Source of the DNA: Semisulcospira habei
Taxonomy: Eukaryota > Mollusca > Gastropoda > Semisulcospiridae
Length of the DNA: 64,000 bases
Assembly (NCBI GenBank): GCA_036245525.1
Contig: BTPG01000003.1
Location: 154,973,733-155,037,732 of the forward strand
Direction: 5' to 3'
In this document: one piece after another, positions 41,303 through 52,269 of the stretch
How the letters are laid out: the number at the start of each line of letters is the position of its first letter
Position numbering within the stretch: position 1 is the first letter of the stretch
Notes under the pieces: generated by a model
What the model saw: the letters and a program-made list of their open reading frames with translations, nothing else
The model's database searches: none
Told to the model about the DNA's origin: nothing
Translations under genes and position numbers: made by a program

Positions 41303-41331
41303 AGGCTCATGAGGATCTATGCCTCTTGCAG
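41303..41331. mobile_element. Family A single right arm
   Basis: GAGGCTCATGAGGATCTATG, then CCTCTTGCAG. It has no partner arm within 200 bp. Confidence 0.7.
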
Positions 41332-41671
41332 TTAGATCGCGTTCACCTTTTCTCAAGGCGTTAGCCTGCCGTGAATCCGCGATTGTTACCCAGAAAACAG
41401 TTTTAGCCTCTGGCATAAAAGAAGTTTTATACCAGGAGACTTTAATCTTGCAAAGCGTAGTGCAGGTGCCGGCAAACAATGAGCTATTATCGTCACAAAA
41501 CAATAAGAAATACACTCGTTGTTCCCTGTAGATATCGAGCTTAATGTCTAAGCCACCTTCCATAAAGTTTAACACTCTTGGTTGTCAAGGTGGAAATTAG
41601 GGTTAATGAGTGTTACAAATTAAATAAGCTTAACACATCGTGACAATTGAACGAGTTTCATGTGGGAGATG

Positions 41672-41760
41672 TTAAACCCTTTAGGTGTCGGTAGCGTTTA
41701 TTGTCGCGATGATTCCTGCAGGAATCATCGCGACATAAACCGCTAACGACACCCAAAGTG
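41672..41760. mobile_element. Family C palindrome
   Basis: TTAAACCCTTTAGGTGTCGG and mirror around GATTCCTGCAGGAATC. Both arms carry ATTGTCGCG/CGCGACAT in place of TTAGTCGCG/CGCGACTA. The right terminus is decayed (CCCAAAGTGTGG). Confidence 0.88.
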
Positions 41761-41931
41761 TGGTCTGCTAATTAACGGTGTTTCCAACAGACCCCAAAAT
41801 CAGTTAGAAAACTAAAACTTCCGGTGTATCCCAATCTTCTTAACAAACCAGTCATATTTTCTGCAGTATCTTTGTTACATAAAGCCCACGTTCAGACTTT
41901 AATGTAGTGCAGAATTAACATACAATTCAAG

Positions 41932-42118
41932 CTTAATCCATTTAGCCCCGAATTCCTACAGCAGGAGCTGGATTGACCATGATAATTCAAAGGTAGTGCC
42001 AGATTAGCTTGGCGCCGTCAGGCGCCAAGCTAATCTGGCACTACCCTTGAATTATCATGGCCATTCCATCTCCTGCAACTGGTACATAGTCATGGGACCT
42101 TGGGGGTAAAAGGGTTAA
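41932..42118. mobile_element. Family B element, complete
   Basis: TTAATCCATTTAGCCCCG to GGGGGTAAAAGGGTTAA. The palindrome (41974-42066) centre is GGCGCCGTCAGGCGCC. Confidence 0.9.
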
Positions 42119-42373
42119 CGTCCCCCGGCACCGAGGTGATCGTTTTAACATAGAAAGAAAAACACACCCATTTCAGCAAAACGCCCTAGGGGCGAAGTCA
42201 GCCAAGTAAAGATTGAGAACGCCTCGGGAACCTTTTGCTCACCGAGTGTCCGCTAGATCGTCGCTTTACACCCGATTTCGCGATAAAGCTGGTCCTGCGC
42301 CATATACTGGGGTTACCACACGTGCACGTGCGGTCCTGTTCATCGTAATTCACAACTTAACACTGAAAAGCTA

Positions 42374-42477
42374 ATATACTGACGAGCAAAAGAAATGCGA
42401 CCATTTTGGAAACATCGAAACACTTTAGTGTTTCCGATGATTCAAAAAGGTCGCATTTCTTTTGCTCGTCAGTATAT
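42374..42477. mobile_element. Family H palindrome, mariner-like MITE
   Basis: TATACTGACGAGCAAAAGAA at the left and TTCTTTTGCTCGTCAGTATA at the right are exact mirrors. The flanking sequence is TA-rich. The centre is CGAAACACTTTAGTGTTTCCG. Confidence 0.9.
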
Positions 42478-43110
42478 ATACTTGAATGAGATTATGCTTC
42501 AGTGCACTGTGTTTAACAACTGTTTACAAGTAGGTTATATACTTACTTTTTACTGAGATACAAGTCAGCCTACGACGTGAAGTGTGTTTTGTTTATCTTG
42601 AGCACTTTATCTAAACTTTTCACTGCCGAGAAAAAGGAAACAAGATGGGATGAACCAAAACCCGCAAAGTCCCTTCTATATGAGAGCTGTCCTCGCTGTC
42701 AATTATCTCTACCTTTTGTATTTGACCTGATTCTGATGTTGAATTATCTCCTATTGAAAATGTCTCGCGGATCTGCCAATGCGTCAGTGAGTTCAATAAG
42801 GGGCGCAGGACATACGCGTCATTGATTTGTCAAACGTCATTTGTCATGACGTAAGTTTTAGTTTTTACGAAATTTTATATTTTACGTGATATGACTTTCA
42901 CTTTCGCTTCATAGGCTTGAGAAAATGGTGACAAAACTAGAACTTCACGGTAAAATTTCATTTTTTTTCCGCTATAATTTGTGTGAAAGCAGGTTGACTT
43001 TACCTAGTTACATGATATACTAAGTACACGGGTCAAATGCATGCTTTTCTGAAAACGCGTTGATTGTGTGTGCGTGTTAGCGCGCGCATGCGCGAGCGCT
43101 CCAAACATAT

Positions 43111-43162
43111 CCAAGAGGCATAGATCCTGATGCGCCTGGAGGGAGCATCTATTCCTCCTGGA
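43111..43162. mobile_element. Family A-like palindrome, decayed, within copy B
   Basis: CCAAGAGGCATAGATCCTGA and ATCTATTCCTCCTGGAG. About 10 bp of the right arm (ATGAGG) is deleted compared with 22305-22370. Confidence 0.65.
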
Positions 43163-43172
43163 GATGCGCGCG

Positions 43173-43251
<79 letters not shown>

Positions 43252-44190
43252 CGCGTGCGAGAGAGAATGACGTCATATTTAGAGTATTATGTCAGTGTCT
43301 GCGTGGTGACGGAGTAGCCTCTTTTAGCTACGTCACCGCCACTGTCTGACTTTCTCTAGAAGTAAAGGTTTTTTTGGGTGTTTTAATTCTTTTCTGAAAA
43401 GAATTTAATTTTTACTAAAGAAGTTGAAAGGGTACAAAGCTGGCTAAGAACTCATCCAATATCTTTCTCCAAGACACCCGGTTCTCATAAGTTGAACCCA
43501 CCTGATGTAATGGCTCTCATAACCCACCTGATGTAATTTTGTTTGTTGCAATGCAAAAGTGGTGTGTGTTATCATTCAGTGGTTTTCCTTCAATGTAAGG
43601 TTTCGCAAGGTATTGCTTTCATTGATGCCTGTCGGTCCGACCCCTCTGGCTTACTTCTAGGGCCACTAGGTATTCAGTGTCTATTCAGGGGACGCAACCT
43701 CGTCGGCCGCCTCGTGGCTTTGTTCTAGCATCCGGTGCCTACAATGGCGATGATAGCTTGTGTTTGTGATGAGGCATTCTAAGTTGAATATCTCCTCAAT
43801 GCCTGTACCGATTGTTTTAAACCAAGATCCATAAGATTCAGCATGATAGTCTCTTTCATTTTGTAATCTATTTCTAGTCCGATCGAGTGTGGGTTAAACA
43901 TTATTTTGGGAGTTTGCACCTTTTACACCGACCAGGTCGATGGAGAAAAGTCGTTTAAAAATTCATAGTTAATTTTAGCTGTCTGTAATCAAATCAATGT
44001 CTGATACTAGTGAAACTACAATTGCGGATCTTTCATTAGTATCAAACCGCAAGGTTCTGGGTTCAGTAGTATCAGAGCTATGGTCAGAGAACCTAGTCCA
44101 CTTTAGCACAAATTTCAGCTTCCCGGCTCCAAAAGCACCAAACTTCTGGAAGCACGCGAGTGGTGCGTTCTTTGCGGCCCACGCCTGCCG

Positions 44191-44198
44191 TATATAAA
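44191..44198 (+). promoter_or_regulatory. TATA box candidate
   Basis: CCGTATATAAAGCCCC sits upstream of a C-rich tract and a short transcribed-looking leader. The first ATG (44397) opens only five codons before a stop. Confidence 0.45.
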
Positions 44199-45515
44199 GC
44201 CCCTTCCGTAGCGCGCTTGCGGTCTCCCCCCCCCCCCCCCCACCCCTTGGCCCATCCCCCCCGGACGAAATCAGCGCCAGCTGGAAGTCCTTGTCCCTTC
44301 AATAATAGCATAGCGCTTGCGGTCAGTACCACACAGCCGTTACTTTGCCACAGACCACTCGTGCCGCTACGAAGATACAACTAGGAAGAACTACAATGTC
44401 GACTCCCTCTTAGCTCTGTAAGTAGCTCATGTATTGTATTTTTGGTCTTGAACTTTGTTGATTGATGAACTTTGATGCCTGATCTATATCGGTGCCTTGA
44501 TGCATGTTTTGCCCTAGAGTTAGGAGTAAACTGAAGATGTAATTGCTGAGAGTGCCTTCACGGCAACTTTGTAGCCATTTTTGGCAGCCGGAACTTTGTG
44601 TAACTTTGTTGCGATAGTGGATTTCAGTGATTTCTGGTTTTGTCGCTTCTCGTACTGTAGCATTTGTCTTCCGATGGAGATCGGAATTTTGTGACAGAAT
44701 TATTTTGGGGCAAAACAGCATGAAGGTAATGTGTACTCTGATTTAATGCTTCTGCCTTTGGATAGCTTTTCTTGTACAATGAGAGTTATTGCCATTTGCT
44801 CCAGTGATGCTAAATTATTTTGGCATCGTTGTAGGAAATGTTGCCTTGAAGTCTGACAGAGATTGTTTTGATTAGGCTTTCATGTTCCTTGCTATCCTCC
44901 TCACGTTGCTTTTATGATTATACTATAGCGTTAATTTGATTGTGTAGGATTGATCATGTAGGCTTTCATGTCCCTCCTATTTTCCTCACTTTGACATGCA
45001 TAGCTTTTAGCCGAATAGTGCGTACCGCATGGGCTGGGACGCTGTTAGCGTGACGTCACATTTATATTTAGTATGCGCAGCCATTTTGTTTCTGCTTGGC
45101 GTCTGCTTCCGGTTGGCTTGTTTACATTTGGAAGTCACTCCCCCACACTCCCCCCCCCCCACCCCCCCCTTCCTTTTAATTGTGTTTTTTTCAGTATCGG
45201 CAGGACCTGCCCCTGCTCTAAATAAGTTACCCCTTTACATTCTTCAGCGTTTAGTGAGAGGAATAGGTACTTTACAAATTTTTCCTTTACACACTGTTGA
45301 CATCGTTGATAAGGGGAGCAGTTTCCCACTCATTTTGCCCTAGGCCTGTGGAAGCGGCTTTTTGACTTAAGGACATTTTATAAGTACTTAGATTTTTTTT
45401 AGAAGCCAACCGACAGCAATGCCAAATAGAGGCAATTATATTATCTTTTATGAACTTTTGTCATGCTTATGACATGTCTATGCTCTTCCTCTTTTCTGCC
45501 CCCTCCACTGTTCGT

Positions 45516-45885
45516 GCTGGTCTGTGACTCTGCACTGGCGACCTAGAGTTGTCGGTCCAGAATCGCAGATTGACACGTTAGCTTGACTTGACAATTGCTG
45601 AGTTATATCACTGTTGTGCTGGTCTGCGATTTTGCATCGTTCGACCTAGAGTCGTTCGGTCCGGAATTGCAGATGAACACATGAGCCATGCCCACCAGAC
45701 TAGTAACTTTGACATTGTACTGATCTGCAATTCGGCATCTTGCGGCCTGGTGTCGTGGGGTCCGGAATTGCAGATGAGTGTACTCCGACCACTAGGTCCA
45801 GTGAGAACTTTGTGGTGCTGGTCTGTGATTTTGCATCCCGCGGCCTAGTGTCGCGTGGTCCGGGATCGCAGATCAACACTGTAAT
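45516..45885. repeat. Tandem array of four family G-like hairpins
   Basis: Units start GTGCTGGTCTGTGACTCTGC (45516), GTGCTGGTCTGCGATTTTGC (45616), CTGATCTGCAATTCGGCATC (45719) and GTGCTGGTCTGTGATTTTGC (45816), about 100 bp apart. Within each, the start pairs with a later GGTCCGGAATTGCAGAT-type segment. Arms are less perfect than in the single copies at 14459 and 31909. Confidence 0.8.
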
Positions 45886-46667
45886 TCTGTGGGCCAGTAA
45901 ATTACTATGGTGCATAAAATCCCCCTTCCCTTTTGGTTTGTGAGGATGTTTTTATATTCTTTTGCTGACTACACATGCACCTAGTCTTACATATGCATTC
46001 TGCCTCCCTGTTTTACACTAGTTTAGACCCAGGCTGTTTGTGTTGTCATTACGGACGGATGTGAATGATGAGTTGCGCTAGTGTGTGTGAGCGTGTGGAT
46101 GCCACTCCATATCCCTCTGTACCCAAGGGCGCCTGAGAGTGTAACTGAGCTGGTATAGCGTATGTATGAGAGTGTTGTCATTGTGTATGACTGTGTACGA
46201 GGATACGGAATGCGAATAAATCTTTAGATGATATGCGTGTGTGCGGTGCCCAGCATTATGTCCCTTATTATATGCTCCTTTTATTTTGCTCTCTGAATTA
46301 GTATTGATATTCGATTTATTGTTTACTCAAAGTTTGGTTGGTTGCGCATACAGTAGGATAGTTCATTAATTATTTTGGTGTTTTTCTTTTGCATTGATTT
46401 ATATTTTAAGACTTTCTTTTGCGTTGATTTGTTGATTTATTTGATTTTGATACTTCACATGATATGCTAGGATTATGTAAAAGTTATTTGACTTTGACAT
46501 TCAAGATGATATTGCTTGGTATAGATAGTTAGACTGCTGATATAATGCCATGATTGATTCTAAACATTCTTTGATGTTATATATGGGAGTTATTATGATT
46601 TCTAATGTTGCGCCATTGTTTCATTTGTAGGCGCTGTTTCTTCAGTTTCTTCAGTTTCCTACACCTA

Positions 46668-46673
46668 AATAAA
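46668..46673 (+). terminator. Polyadenylation signal candidate
   Basis: AATAAA, 73 bp before the end of the 3.27-kb insertion. A location close to the 3' boundary suits an LTR or retroposon end. Confidence 0.45.
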
Positions 46674-47227
46674 GACATGTCACAGCGACCCCTGTCTTCG
46701 ACGTTGTTGCCTCCCTCATTTCTGATCCTGATCTTCTAACCCGGCTACATAGCTATATGCAAAAGTTCAAGTAAATATGACAAAAATTACGGACTCTAAT
46801 CTGGGTCAACTTGACTTCCTATAAACGGTTGTTTATGTCTTCAATGAGACATTCAACTACAATATGCTCGGAGGCTCTCTTAGCCACCCACTTAAGACTG
46901 AAAGTATTTTGCAAAGTTTCAAGCTTGTGTGTACAGAAATATCGGAGATTCTCTTGTTTACAAACATACGCACTTACATACATACATACATACGCACATA
47001 CATACATACGCACATTCGGCGCATCGCGCCAAATGTACGTTCAGCAGCGAGGTTAGCGTAACTAGAGATGACGTAATTTGTATCGTGTAGTACTTCAATT
47101 GTTTAGAGGTTTAGCCTGCCCGCCTTTGACATCATGGACATGCTATTAAATTCGCCCCACCGCGACCCGTCCTAAAAAGACCCTTCTATAAATAGAAGGG
47201 ATCTCAAAACTCGAAAACCACCCAAAT

Positions 47228-47256
47228 GCAAGAGGCATAGATCCACCTTTTTTTTT

Positions 47257-47287
<31 letters not shown>

Positions 47288-47311
47288 CTCGTGTGGATCT
47301 GTGCCTCTTGC
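47228..47311. mobile_element. Family A palindrome with T/G homopolymer centre
   Basis: GCAAGAGGCATAGATCCAC and GTGTGGATCTGTGCCTCTTGC are still paired, but the centre is replaced by about 20 T followed by 21 G. Confidence 0.8.
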
Positions 47312-47564
47312 TGGCTCCATATTGTATCCGTGTTGTTTGGACCAGTGAAATTCGTTGGCGTTGAATTAACTTACGAAGATTTCAGAAACCAACCTGCGAC
47401 CATTGGTAAGGAAAGGGTTGACGCTCTAGAACCTCATGCCCTTGGCCTGTGAATACAGAGCGAAAACACAGCATAGCACAGAAACTACCTCTAGAAGTGT
47501 TGGAGTTGCGGCCCTCTGAGGATTTTAGTTGCACGAGACCATAACAGTTTAAGATCTGGATCGA

Positions 47565-48250
47565 TCGTGATAGTTCAAGAGAATGTTCCGCACTAATCAT
47601 GATAAGCACTGATAACATCTATTCCGACAACAGCCTTCAACCCATTGAAGCTGGTCGCATAACCAGGAAGAAGAAGAAGAATAGCTTGGAGGTTCTAGGC
47701 GCCAGTCTATTCAGGGGCGGATCTGTCTGAGGGGGGAAAGGTGTGTGTTCCAAGGGTTCCGAAGCTCCCCCCTCCCCCCCCCCCCAAAAAAAAAAAAAAA
47801 AAAAAATTCCCCCCTCCTCCCCCTCCCCCCCCCCCCAAAAAAAAAAAATTAAAATAAAAAAAATAAATAAATAAAATAAAATAAATAAAAATTAAAAGCA
47901 AATTAAAAATTCCTGTAAAATGCTAGCTAAATCAAAGTCCCTTTTTGTGGACCTCTCCCCCCAACCCCTACCCCCCTACCCCCTCCCCCTCCTCGTTGTT
48001 GATATTTTGGCGAGTGGTAAAACTCCTGACACATGCTCTAACACACACACACACACACACACACACACCTCCCCTTCCCCATTGTTTTTTTTTTTTTTTT
48101 TTTCAGACACTGGAAGCAAGGTCTTGCGTCGAGAGGCCTTTTGCGTAAGGTTGAAGGTCCCAGTCCCTAACAAAAAATTAGACCCCCACCCCCTCGAGGT
48201 AACCGATCCGCCCCTGCTATTCTAGTACCATTCTTGAACTATCATGATCG
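47565..48250. mobile_element. Decayed family B element split by a hAT-like insertion
   Basis: TGATAGTTCAAGAG, AATAGCTTGG and TTCTAGGCGCCAGTCTATT lie left; CTATTCTAGTACCATTCTTG and AACTATCATGATCG lie right of the insertion. An additional unrelated stretch (47595-47680) is also present in the left half. Confidence 0.65.
47712..48216. mobile_element. hAT-like non-autonomous element
   Basis: CAGGGGCGGATC and GATCCGCCCCTG are exact inverted termini flanked by CTATT (47707-47711, 48217-48221). The interior is A, C, T homopolymers and a short CA run. No transposase is present. It shares termini and 5-bp duplication size with 11798-12151. Confidence 0.75.
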
Positions 48251-48372
48251 CTCCAAGTCTGCTTGTTGTGTGTAGCAGGTCGACTGGGTCGACTAGAGCT
48301 GTAAATATGTATTTGTTTCAAATAGTCTTTTATTTTTTTCTTCCTGATACACCCATTGTTTGAAAAAAATAT

Positions 48373-48466
48373 GACTTTGATAGTTCAAGGGTGGTGCTAG
48401 AATAGCTTGGCGCCTGAGGCGCCAAGCTATTCAGGCTTCACCCTTCACCTAAAACGGTTGATCGAT
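48373..48466. mobile_element. Family B palindrome
   Basis: GATAGTTCAAGGGTGGTGCT, centre GGCGCCTGAGGCGCC, right arm AGCTATTCAGGCTTCACCCT. The outer right arm is decayed. Confidence 0.8.
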
Positions 48467-48599
48467 TTCCTATGCTGTAGTGTACCTTTCATAAAGACAA
48501 TAAGCATTTTTTTTTTAATCAGAAAAGGATGTAATGAGTTTAAATGTCTTGTGGTGTATGTACTCTAAAGACGTTTATCAACATTTTGTTCCGCAATTC

Positions 48600-48640
48600 T
48601 AGGCGCCGAGCTATTTTGGTACCGCCCTTGAATTGCTATG
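48600..48640. mobile_element. Family B single right arm
   Basis: TAGGCGCCGAGCTATTTTGG and TACCGCCCTTGAATTGCTAT. Confidence 0.55.
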
Positions 48641-48715
48641 GTCTTGTTGTTGTACAATTGTGTTCATTGTCTGACTCGAGTTGTAAATATGCTAACCTTG
48701 AAAACCTTTACCAAG

Positions 48716-48818
48716 TACTCAAAGGCCATCCGGCCGAAGTCGGCCGCAGTGAGCCCGCGCACGACTGTGCGCGGGCCCACTGGAGCCGACTTCGTACCCG
48801 ATAGTTTTTTGCGTGCTG
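48716..48818. mobile_element. Family E palindrome
   Basis: AAAGGCCATCCGGCCGAAGT to GATAGTTTTTTGCGTGCTG, centre GCCCGCGCACGACTGTGCGC. GAAGTCGGC and GCCGACTTC are matched. Confidence 0.82.
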
Positions 48819-49137
48819 TATAATATGTCTTGTGGAGTGTTTTCATAGGACGTTTATTTGCATTCTGTTCCGCAACTCCTGCAAACCTATTGTGTCAAGT
48901 GTTTTTGCGTAACGTTGTTGAAAATTGCTTAAAGATAAGGAACAAAAGGGAAGTTGTCCACTTGAATGCTCTAGATATGAGCGTGTTTACTTTGGAAGAT
49001 AAAATAAAAAATAAAAAAAAAAAATAAAAAAAAAAAAACAATTTTTCGGCACATTGGTGTAGGAGCCTGACAGGACCAGGACAGGCCAAGGTCATACGGA
49101 TATTTTGGAATACCATGCCGAGATAAATACCCAACCT

Positions 49138-49206
49138 CCCACCCACCCACCCACCCACCCCCCCCCCCCCCACACACACACACACACACACACTCACACA
49201 CACACA
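49138..49206. repeat. (CCCA)n, C tract and (CA)n
   Basis: Simple repeats that create a Val/Cys/Gly minus-strand frame. Confidence 0.95.
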
Positions 49207-49438
49207 ACTTGAAGAAAAAAGAAGGCGCGCTTTGAAAGGACGAGCACAAAAGAGCAAAGGAAAGAAAAACTCTTTGAAAGCCGAGCACAAAATGGTAAAC
49301 TGAGGGGAGCCGAGAAGTAGCAGTAGACTGGCTCTTATGGAGAGTTACTGTGGCTGATGACACTTAACTCATGCAATGCAACACTAATCTCGTACACACC
49401 ACTAAACATCACTTACACAACAACTGACGACACAACGA

Positions 49439-49530
49439 TTAACCTTTTGCGTTTCGGTAGCGGTTTTAGTCGCGATGATTCCTGTAGGAATCATCGCGAC
49501 TAAAACCGCTACCGACACGCAAAGGGTTAA
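49439..49530. mobile_element. Family C palindrome, best copy
   Basis: TTAACCTTTTGCGTTTCGG to CACGCAAAGGGTTAA. The inner 70 bp are perfectly mirrored about GATTCCTGTAGGAATC. The terminus has GCGT/ACGC where other copies have GGTGT/ACACC, changed on both sides. Confidence 0.92.
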
Positions 49531-50166
49531 CCAAGACAACGATTAACCGACTAACAACAGAAGAACGTCACGTCTCACAAAACAGGCAACAAACTCACAT
49601 CAAGCATCATGAAGAAGGTACACGGTTACGTTTATTCAGAGTCTACATCATGACAGATATGATCTGTTTACCAAATAGAATGGCGCGATGACTTGACGTC
49701 ATGGTGGCCGTCAGTGTGTCGTCTGGAGCGAGACCCCAAACAACACACTAACCAACTCTTTTAGAGTTAAGCGTAACTAAGGACTTTTTAATCAGGAGTG
49801 ACCAATTTCGAATTATTGTCACATCTCCTTTCACGTAAACATGTAGTGGGCAGTTTATCGATTCATTCAGATCACTACATTTGGACTTATTATCTTATTA
49901 TCAGTTACGTACCACTTATTTCGCATGGTCTTGCATTGGTCAATGCTGTTTGCGCGACCCTCGTATAACAGGCAAACATAGTGGGCGATAACCATTCTAG
50001 CACGTTATCTCATCCCATCCACCCGAGCTGCCTTTCCTAAGCCCCGCCTATTCAATAATGTCAACAAATATGGATTAACCATCTTACCCTGGCCCCGCCT
50101 AATTCAGTGTACCGCGCTTTGTGTACCAACCCTGCCTTGAACCAAACATGCTAACACCGTCCACCG
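49531..50166. other. Unassigned non-coding stretch
   Basis: No coding or repeat feature recognised. Confidence 0.35.
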
Positions 50167-50338
50167 TTTAACACATTCTACCCCAGACCCGAAATCCCCC
50201 AATTTTGAAGTTGCCCTCTGAAGGACTGTATTACAATTCTAGAGACAGATCGAGCATGATAGTTCAAGGGTGGTGCCAGAATAGCTTGGCGCCTGTGGGC
50301 CAAGTCTTGCTGTGGTGTGTCGGGGCTGAATGTGTTAA
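50167..50338. mobile_element. Family B element, right inner arm deleted
   Basis: TTAACACATTCTACCCCAGA to GGGGCTGAATGTGTTAA. The left arm runs to GGCGCCTGTGGGCCAAG, then jumps to the right flank TCTTGCTGTGGTGTGTC. Confidence 0.85.
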
Positions 50339-50469
50339 CAATACCTAAACCTCACTCCGTGACACCACCAAGCGTTAATAAAGAACACCACCCAGCAGCG
50401 CGAAGCACAGAACCACAGAACCACAGGCGCCTCTGTAGGTCCATCCATGCCACTCAACCTCGCCAAGAG

Positions 50470-50640
50470 TTAACCCCTGCTCTGCCAAGGAAAAACAATG
50501 AACACCACCCCGCTTCAAAAGGCATAGAACCGCTTGTGCCGCCGCAGATGTGGTTCTATGTTTCATGCTGGCCTTGCTGGAACGTATGGTGTGGTGGTGG
50601 TGTTTTTTTTTTTTTTTTTTTTTTTTTTTTTGTTTGTTTT

Positions 50641-50680
<40 letters not shown>

Positions 50681-50900
50681 GGGGGGGGGGGGGGGGGACT
50701 ACTACAGAAAAAACAACTTGTGTCACTACCGAGAAAACTGGAACGCTATCCCGCTACCCCCAGGTTGCGGGGGCTCATGAGGATCTATGCCTCTTCCTGA
50801 CACCACTTGAATAAATTTTCCTGGGGCAGCTATGGCTTTTGGGTGCCGAATTAACAAAGAAAGGCATTCTGCATCAACTGGCACTGATCGAACGAGTTAA
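50470..50900. mobile_element. Family A element expanded by T and G homopolymers
   Basis: TTAACCCCTGCTCTGCCAAG (50470) and ACTGATCGAACGAGTTAA (50899) bound it. Inside are a weak palindrome at 50516-50569, T tracts and a G tract (50602-50697), then a second right arm (50764-50797). It may be two nested family A copies. Confidence 0.6.
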
Positions 50901-51008
50901 AGTAATGCAGGTCTAACCAAACGGGCACTATCCTTTAGCTGTTGTGATTGGAAAATCCATCTGCCACCACTTGAACGTGCAGTCATGAACTTCAAAAACG
51001 TGACAAAA

Positions 51009-52010
51009 CAATAGTAAATATTACTCACAAACCAGATAGGTGAGGCTTGCGCTGGCAGAATTGTACAACAAACCAAGGGGAATTACTCAGCGCTGGACAG
51101 ACCAACAGTTAGATCCCCTGCCCCCTCCTATCAGGCACCCAATCGTTCGTCTGTTCAGCGCTGAGTAATTCCCCTTGGTTTGTTGTACAATTCTGCCAGC
51201 GCAAGCCTCACCTATCTGGTTTGTGAGTATCTCAGTATAACTCGAGGCAAATTTGTATCGTTACATTGTTGTGTAATGTTCTGTGCATCTACTGTGGGCA
51301 TTCGGGGTATTTACCCGACCACATATAGTAATGCACCTTCGTGTTTGTGTATGTATGTGCGGTCCGTGGCGCAGTGGTTAAGGCGCCTGCCGCCAATGCC
51401 AAGGGTGCGAGGTTCGATACCGGGTTCCGGCGTTGGACTTTTCTCCTCTGGTAAGTGTCACCGTTAATTCGGGCGGACCGTCGGGGGTTCTTTCTCCGGG
51501 TACTCCGGTTCTTCCACCCCCCCCCCCCCCCCACCCCCCACACTTTGGTACCGGTCTCAGGCCACTTTACAAGTTTCAAATGCAAGCGATCAAAAATCTC
51601 TGTAACTTCAGTAGCTGACTGGCCTTTCGTTTGTCTTGTACTGTGTTTGTCTTAAATGGCGTAAATCCGTGTCTGTTTCGTGAGTGTGTGTGTGTTGGGT
51701 TTCAGGCGCGGCGCTTTGAGTCGATTTCCCCAAAATTGAGAAAAAGCGCCTATATAATAACGGTATTATTATTATTATTTTATGTATGTTTGCCCTGCCT
51801 ACTTCCTAAGTTCCGGAGAAAGACATGGGTTATATAAGAGACCTGATGCATCTTTTTTGAAGATGCAAATGATCGTCTTATTCTATACCTGCGTATTTCT
51901 ATGTGGGCTGGCGATTGGGTGCCTGATAGGAGGGGGCAGGGGATCTAACTGTTCGTCTGTCCAGCGCTGAGTAATTCCCCTTGGTTTGTTGTACAATAGT
52001 AAATATTAAC
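51009..52010. mobile_element. Fold-back element bounded by a direct repeat, containing a SINE
   Basis: AATAGTAAATATTA occurs at about 51010-51023 and 51997-52010. Inside, 51060-51146 (AACAAACCAAGGGGAATTAC onward) is inverted at 51907-51994. A second inverted copy of the first part is at 51159-51228 (TTGGTTTGTTGTACAATTCT), giving three related arms. A SINE occupies 51359-51781. Confidence 0.65.
51359..51781 (+). mobile_element. tRNA-derived SINE, full length
   Basis: The 5' region 51361-51432 reads like a tRNA: A box TGGCGCAGTGGTTAAGG, B box GGTTCGATACC, with GTCCGTGGCG at the acceptor start. The tail has TTTCAGGCGCGGCGCTTTGA, then GAAAAAGCGCCTATATAATA and (ATT)n, like L2/CR1-type LINE 3' ends, which suggests that class of enzyme mobilised it. 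ATGTATGT at 51351-51358 and 51782-51789 is the target duplication. A C tract at 51518-51532 and a second copy at 56458 help define the family. Confidence 0.85.
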
Positions 52011-52056
52011 ATAATAACCCGAGCCGTCCAACGAACACGGATACAAAATAAAGCGA

Positions 52057-52122
52057 GCAAGAGGCATAGAACCTCATGAGCCCCCGCAAATGCGGGGGCT
52101 CATGAGGTTCTATGCCTCTTGC
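52057..52122. mobile_element. Family A palindrome, perfect copy
   Basis: GCAAGAGGCATAGAACCTCA mirrored without any mismatch around GCGGGGGCTC/GAGCCCCCGC with loop AAA. GAACC/GGTTC is a matched difference from GATCC/GGATC copies. It lies 47 bp beyond the fold-back. Confidence 0.92.
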
Positions 52123-52269
52123 AGTTTGGTGGTTCTAGCTGTCAAGGGTTTAAGCCTTGGTACCTAGCAATTTAAATGAAATGTATACGGTGGCAGATTA
52201 TAACTGGTCGAAGCTGTTGCATTTTAAAAGTGCGTGACTGTAATACGAAACAGTCGGCTAGTTAGTTAC

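Larger units (their letters stand above)
43477..46746. mobile_element. 3.27-kb insertion of unknown class
   Basis: Absent from the equivalent site in copy A (about 23193). Its ends are roughly inverted: CCCGGTTCTCATAAG at the start against AGCCGGGTTAGAAG from the end, flanked by ACA on both sides (43474-43476, 46747-46749). It carries a TATATAAA at 44191-44198, a good splice-donor context CTCTGTAAGT (44415-44424), an acceptor-like TTTCATTTGTAG (46619-46630) and AATAAA at 46668-46673. No long ORF is present. It also carries four family G hairpins. It could be a solo LTR or a large non-autonomous retroelement; class undecided. Confidence 0.55.
42639..47205 (+). mobile_element. Hairpin-ended element, copy B (interrupted by a 3.27-kb insertion)
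   Basis: Left half 42639-43476 and right half 46747-47205 match copy A (21855-23636). Both copies begin AAACAAGATGGGATGAACC and end in a hairpin, here CCCTTCTATAAATAGAAGGG. The AAAGAAG site used by the LINE in copy A is empty here (43417-43423). The interior microsatellites are at 43174-43250 and 46975-47012. Confidence 0.78.

Noticed and set aside
41204..41575. 123-codon minus-strand ORF with plausible mixed composition
   Set aside because: It runs through a family A arm and has no recognised motif or splice context; a captured exon cannot be excluded but is unsupported.
51361..51432. Functional tRNA gene
   Set aside because: A and B boxes are present, but the acceptor stem does not close, and the unit continues into a SINE body with (ATT)n tail and target duplication.
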